Assembly: GCA_017416505.1 (NCBI GenBank)
Contig: JAFQCI010000182.1
Coordinates: 1-42,477 of the forward strand
DNA: 42,477 bases
Source of the DNA: Lachnospiraceae bacterium
GTDB taxonomy: Bacteria > Bacillota_A > Clostridia > Lachnospirales > Lachnospiraceae
Reading direction: 5' to 3'
The translations under genes were made by a program, and so were the position numbers. Position 1 is the stretch's first letter. Each line of letters opens with the position of its first letter. The notes under the pieces were generated by a model, which did not search any database, was not told where the DNA came from, and saw only the letters and a program-made list of their open reading frames with translations. Positions 39,924 through 42,477 of this stretch are shown piece by piece.

Positions 39924-39982
39924 GAAAGTGACCGGAGGTTTCGCAGGATTTTTCTATCTACTTACGAACCACTGTCACTTTC
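39924..39982. repeat. Long imperfect hairpin
   Basis: Arms GAAAGTGAC (39924-39932) and GTCACTTTC (39974-39982) pair perfectly, with GGAGGTT/AACCACT partly continuing the stem. It lies 56 bases after the ClbS gene and lacks a T-run, so it is a doubtful terminator for that gene. The rest of the 39869-40178 gap shows nothing else. Confidence 0.4.
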
Positions 39983-40178
39983 CATCATTTATAACGCAAC
40001 CTTTTTCTTTGAATATTCCAGTATCAACATGCCAATTCCTCTGAAATATCTATGACATTTTCCATGACATTTTCAGATTTAATCATCCTTTCTAAAATAA
40101 TGAAGCATTAAAAAATATACTTTCAAATTATTCATTCAACTCTTCCGAAAACATATCTGATAATCCTGGATATTCTTG

Positions 40179-41087
40179 CTAGTCCTCGCACACCCTCCGG
40201 ATAAAACATTCTTCAATATCCAAAACCTCTTTTGTCCAAAATTCCCTTCCTCCATGATGTGCGCCAATCACTTGATAAAATGTTGCATCCTTTTTCGCCT
40301 TTGTTAATGCCTCATATAATTGACAACTTTGTCCAAATGGTACTAATTCGTCATTTGTTCCATGAAACATTAAAATTGGTGGAAGTTCTCTATCCTCCTG
40401 CACATAATTCGATATTATGGTAGGTTGTACCAGTTCCGGATGCTCCAATACCGGTTTCCCTCCAATTTCACAGCCTTCCGGACTATCCGGTGTACGATGG
40501 TCTTGGGAAGAAGGCTCCTCATTCATAGTTGCAAAATTAGTAGGTCCATATAAGTCAATTACACCCTTTACGATTGGCTTATCGCTTCTTCTTATTGTTT
40601 CTTCCAGTTCCTTAATTCCATAAGAAAAAGCGGCAATCACTGCTGTATGTCCACCGGAAGAATCTCCCATTAAAACGATTTTTTCTGGATGAATCCCATA
40701 TTCACTTGCATGTTTTTTCATAAAATCCACTCCAGCTTTTGCATCCAATGCCTGCGCCGGAAAAACTGCACATTCTGAACCACGATATTCCAATGCGGCA
40801 ACTACAAATCCTTTTTGTGCCAGATAACTTAATTGTGGTACTCTTTCCTTGACATTTTGCTCGTGAAAAGCTGAGCCAGGAATAAATACAATACATGGAA
40901 TATCCTTTGGTGCATCAATAGGCCCAATAATCTGCAGCCTTAACATCCTCCCATCTCTTTCCTGATAAGGTACATCCTCTTTATAGTAAATTTCATAATT
41001 ATCAAGTTGGGGCTGCATTGGTATCATCCCGTCTACTGTTACAGTACTCATAGGAAAATCCTCTCTACCTACCTTTAATGGTTCCAT
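40179..41087 (-). CDS. Alpha/beta hydrolase (esterase/lipase type)
   Basis: 302 residues. Oxyanion region IPCIVFIPGSAFHEQNV (G-x-A-F in place of HGGG), nucleophile elbow VLMGDSSGGHTAV (Ser near residue 147), acid in FHGTNDELVPFGQ and His in VIGAHHGGREFW complete the triad. No signal peptide. Similar to acetyl-xylan/carboxyl esterases and hormone-sensitive-lipase relatives. AGGAG precedes ATG 41087. Confidence 0.9.
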   Translation of the reverse strand: MEPLKVGREDFPMSTVTVDGMIPMQPQLDNYEIYYKEDVPYQERDGRMLRLQIIGPIDAPKDIPCIVFIPGSAFHEQNVKERVPQLSYLAQKGFVVAALEYRGSECAVFPAQALDAKAGVDFMKKHASEYGIHPEKIVLMGDSSGGHTAVIAAFSYGIKELEETIRRSDKPIVKGVIDLYGPTNFATMNEEPSSQDHRTPDSPEGCEIGGKPVLEHPELVQPTIISNYVQEDRELPPILMFHGTNDELVPFGQSCQLYEALTKAKKDATFYQVIGAHHGGREFWTKEVLDIEECFIRRVCED

Positions 41088-41105
41088 TTTGTTTACTCCT
41101 TATAT

Positions 41106-41357
41106 CTATTTTTTCTTAAAATTATTATCAATGTAATCCAGAAAAGCTTTTTTATTCACTTTATCCGTATTATTCACGTACCAATCTAACGCTTCTTTCA
41201 AACCATCTTTTAATGATTTCACATCTTTCATTAGTTCATATTGTTTTGAAACGTCAAGGCAATATTCATAATTATAGAAACTAAAATAATTTCTTTGTTC
41301 AACATCTTCATACACTTCTATAAATTCAACATTTTTTCCAACAATTTGATAACAAAG
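41106..41357 (-). pseudogene. 3' fragment of an NAD-dependent epimerase/dehydratase
   Basis: The frame is open into the insertion element: LCYQIVGKNVEFIEVYEDVE, then FSFYNYEYCLDVSKQYELMK and DGLKEALDWYVNNTDKVNKK. This is the C-terminal tail of short-chain NAD(P)-dependent epimerase-like proteins. The upstream part is cut off exactly at the right end of the TnpB element (41358); the missing N-terminal half may lie beyond the window on the far side of the element. Confidence 0.65.
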
Positions 41358-41510
41358 GTGAACTACCCATTGTCTAAAGCCAATGGGCTTCCTGCTTCAT
41401 AAACCTCGTAACCTACTATCTCCACAGGCGTTAATTCGGGCAGTTCCTGCCCTATATTTGATTTCTTATGCTATTTGTCGTAATCCCTCTGCCAGTATAT
41501 TCTTCGCAGC
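41358..41510 (-). ncRNA. Predicted omega-RNA (right-end guide RNA)
   Basis: In this group the RNA covers the last part of tnpB and the right end, and takes its guide from the sequence just outside. The GC-rich stretch 41366-41465 with the CCCATTG/CAATGGG stem before the end fits. The guide would start at 41357 on the minus strand (CTTTGTTATCAAATTGTTGG). The upstream limit is a guess. Confidence 0.5.
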
Positions 41511-42477
41511 ATTGATGTCTCTATCGTGCTTTGCACCGCAAACAGGACACAACCATTCTCTTATTGATAAATCTTTTGTCTCTGTATTTTGGTATCCGCA
41601 AACCGAACATATCTGACTGCTGGCATAGAATGTATCTATTTTGACATAGTCCCTGCCATTCCACTTTGCTTTATACTCTAGCCGCCTTGTCAGCTCATGC
41701 CATGATACATCACTTATGGACTTTGCCAGATGATGGTTTTTTACCATATTTTTTATCTGCAAATTTTCCGAAACTATCACTTGGTTTTCGCTGATAATCT
41801 CATGGGACATCTTGTGCAGATAATCTTTTCTGGTATTTGTTATTTTCTCATGGCATAATGCTATTTTTTTCTTGGTTCTGTAGTAATTTTGGCTCCTCTT
41901 TTCTTTATGTGCTAACTGCCTTTGCAATTTTACCAGTTTCTTCTCATATTTCTTGATGATTTTTGGATTTTCGTATTTCTTCCCCTCAGAAGTAATACAT
42001 AAATCTTTAATGCCCAAATCTATTCCTGTATTTTGATTTGTATGTGGCAGTTCCACATGTTCCGTTTCCACCAGAATTGATACATAGTATTTTCCACTCG
42101 GAACCTGTGATACCGTTGCAGACTTTATCTGTCCGCTGAAATTTCTATGCAGTTTTGCTTTTACCTCTTTCAGCTTAGGCAGTTTTACTTTGTCTCTATC
42201 AAAATCTACCGTTATATTGCCATTTGTAAAATTCGTTGTGTATGATTTATGGCTGTCGTGCCTGCTCTTAAACTTCGGATAACCTGCATGTTCCTTAAAA
42301 AATTTCTGATATGCAGCATCCATGCTATAAATCGCATTTGTCAAAGCAAATTTATCTACTTCTTTCAGCCATTCATATTCCTTCTTTAATCGTCTGTTGC
42401 AGTAGTTATTACAGTCGGTTTTACTTACGGATTTTTTCTCTTTCTCATATGTTTCTTTTCGATATGCGAGTGTCTGA
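41466..42477 (-). CDS. tnpB: TnpB RNA-guided nuclease (N-terminus outside window)
   Basis: At least 337 residues, open to the window edge; the frame upstream of 42344 continues with [20 protein letters not shown]. RuvC-like triad: Asp in [15 protein letters not shown], Glu in [12 protein letters not shown], and the last Asp in [15 protein letters not shown] zinc ribbon CSVCGY ... CPVCGA lies between. All catalytic residues are intact, so it is likely active. It protects the element by cutting the empty donor site under guide of its right-end RNA. Confidence 0.95.
   Translation of the reverse strand, partial: QTLAYRKETYEKEKKSVSKTDCNNYCNRRLKKEYEWLKEVDKFALTNAIYSMDAAYQKFFKEHAGYPKFKSRHDSHKSYTTNFTNGNITVDFDRDKVKLPKLKEVKAKLHRNFSGQIKSATVSQVPSGKYYVSILVETEHVELPHTNQNTGIDLGIKDLCITSEGKKYENPKIIKKYEKKLVKLQRQLAHKEKRSQNYYRTKKKIALCHEKITNTRKDYLHKMSHEIISENQVIVSENLQIKNMVKNHHLAKSISDVSWHELTRRLEYKAKWNGRDYVKIDTFYASSQICSVCGYQNTETKDLSIREWLCPVCGAKHDRDINAAKNILAEGLRQIA

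Larger units (their letters stand above)
41358..42477 (-). mobile_element. IS605/IS1341-type TnpB element (incomplete in window)
   Basis: Right end reads CCCATTGGCTTTAGACAATG (inner hairpin 41366-41387) and ends GGGTAGTTCAC at about 41358, typical of IS200/IS605-group right ends. TnpB lies on the minus strand. The left end and any TnpA lie outside the window. It interrupts the epimerase-like gene. Confidence 0.85.

Noticed and set aside
1..42477. CRISPR arrays
   Set aside because: No regularly spaced direct repeats were seen; the only repeats are the two-copy modules listed.

Overview
The window is AT-rich, its genes have strong AGGAGG-type ribosome binding sites, and nearly all of them lie on the minus strand. 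Together with the gene families (MgtE, ClbS/DfsB, ECF sigma/anti-sigma pairs, short NadE, IS605-type TnpB, an Fst/Hol-Tox-like peptide toxin) this points to a low-GC Firmicute, most likely a gut clostridium of the Lachnospiraceae type. The assignment is inferred from sequence style and not proven.

Layout on the minus strand, by position. 179-4381: a two-component system whose response regulator carries an in-frame stop, and a chemoreceptor. 4573-4930: a well-formed fluoride riboswitch with its own promoter, followed only by an internally deleted, frame-broken cation/proton antiporter. 4958-8616: an operon of ECF sigma factor, zinc-finger anti-sigma, ABC ATPase and two ABC-2 permeases. 8852-16594: an accessory stretch of small, broken and mobile-looking genes: a convergent type I toxin-antitoxin locus (9466-9822), three acetyltransferase genes (one frameshifted), a TetR regulator, a KAP-type P-loop ATPase, a second ECF sigma/anti-sigma pair, a 5'-truncated HipA-fold kinase and a SUKH-like immunity protein. 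Two repeated regulatory modules tie this stretch together. The antitoxin-RNA promoter recurs in front of the KAP gene, and the TetR promoter/operator/terminator recurs in front of the second sigma gene.

16613-19712 holds immunity-like and hypothetical genes, a nitrilase-fold hydrolase and a YkgJ-type cysteine-cluster protein. 19776-24415 is a complete-looking NAD salvage operon (nicotinamidase, PRPP-synthetase-like protein, nicotinamide phosphoribosyltransferase, NAD synthetase, Nudix/NrtR-type regulator) behind a consensus promoter. 24639-27261 has a frameshifted diguanylate cyclase and MgtE. 27412-34648 is a run of small enzymes rich in DNA-repair families (AlkD, Ogt, MmcQ/YjbR, SPL-family radical SAM) plus GDSL, HAD, GNAT and nitroreductase genes. 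34862-37099 is a malic enzyme and an LDH/MDH-family enzyme whose specificity residue looks malate-type. 37425-38993 pairs a full-length HipA-fold kinase with a small beta-rich protein. 39326-39868 (plus strand) is a ClbS/DfsB protein. 40179-41087 is an esterase. The window ends in an IS605/IS1341-type TnpB element (41358 onward) that has cut a short-chain dehydrogenase/epimerase gene.

The most notable signals are the sharing of the antitoxin promoter and RNA 5' end with the KAP ATPase gene, the stranded fluoride riboswitch, the NAD operon with its divergent Prs/NadV pair, and the HipA-fold kinase with a non-HTH partner. Several genes are broken by single-base events, so either recent decay or assembly error should be kept in mind.
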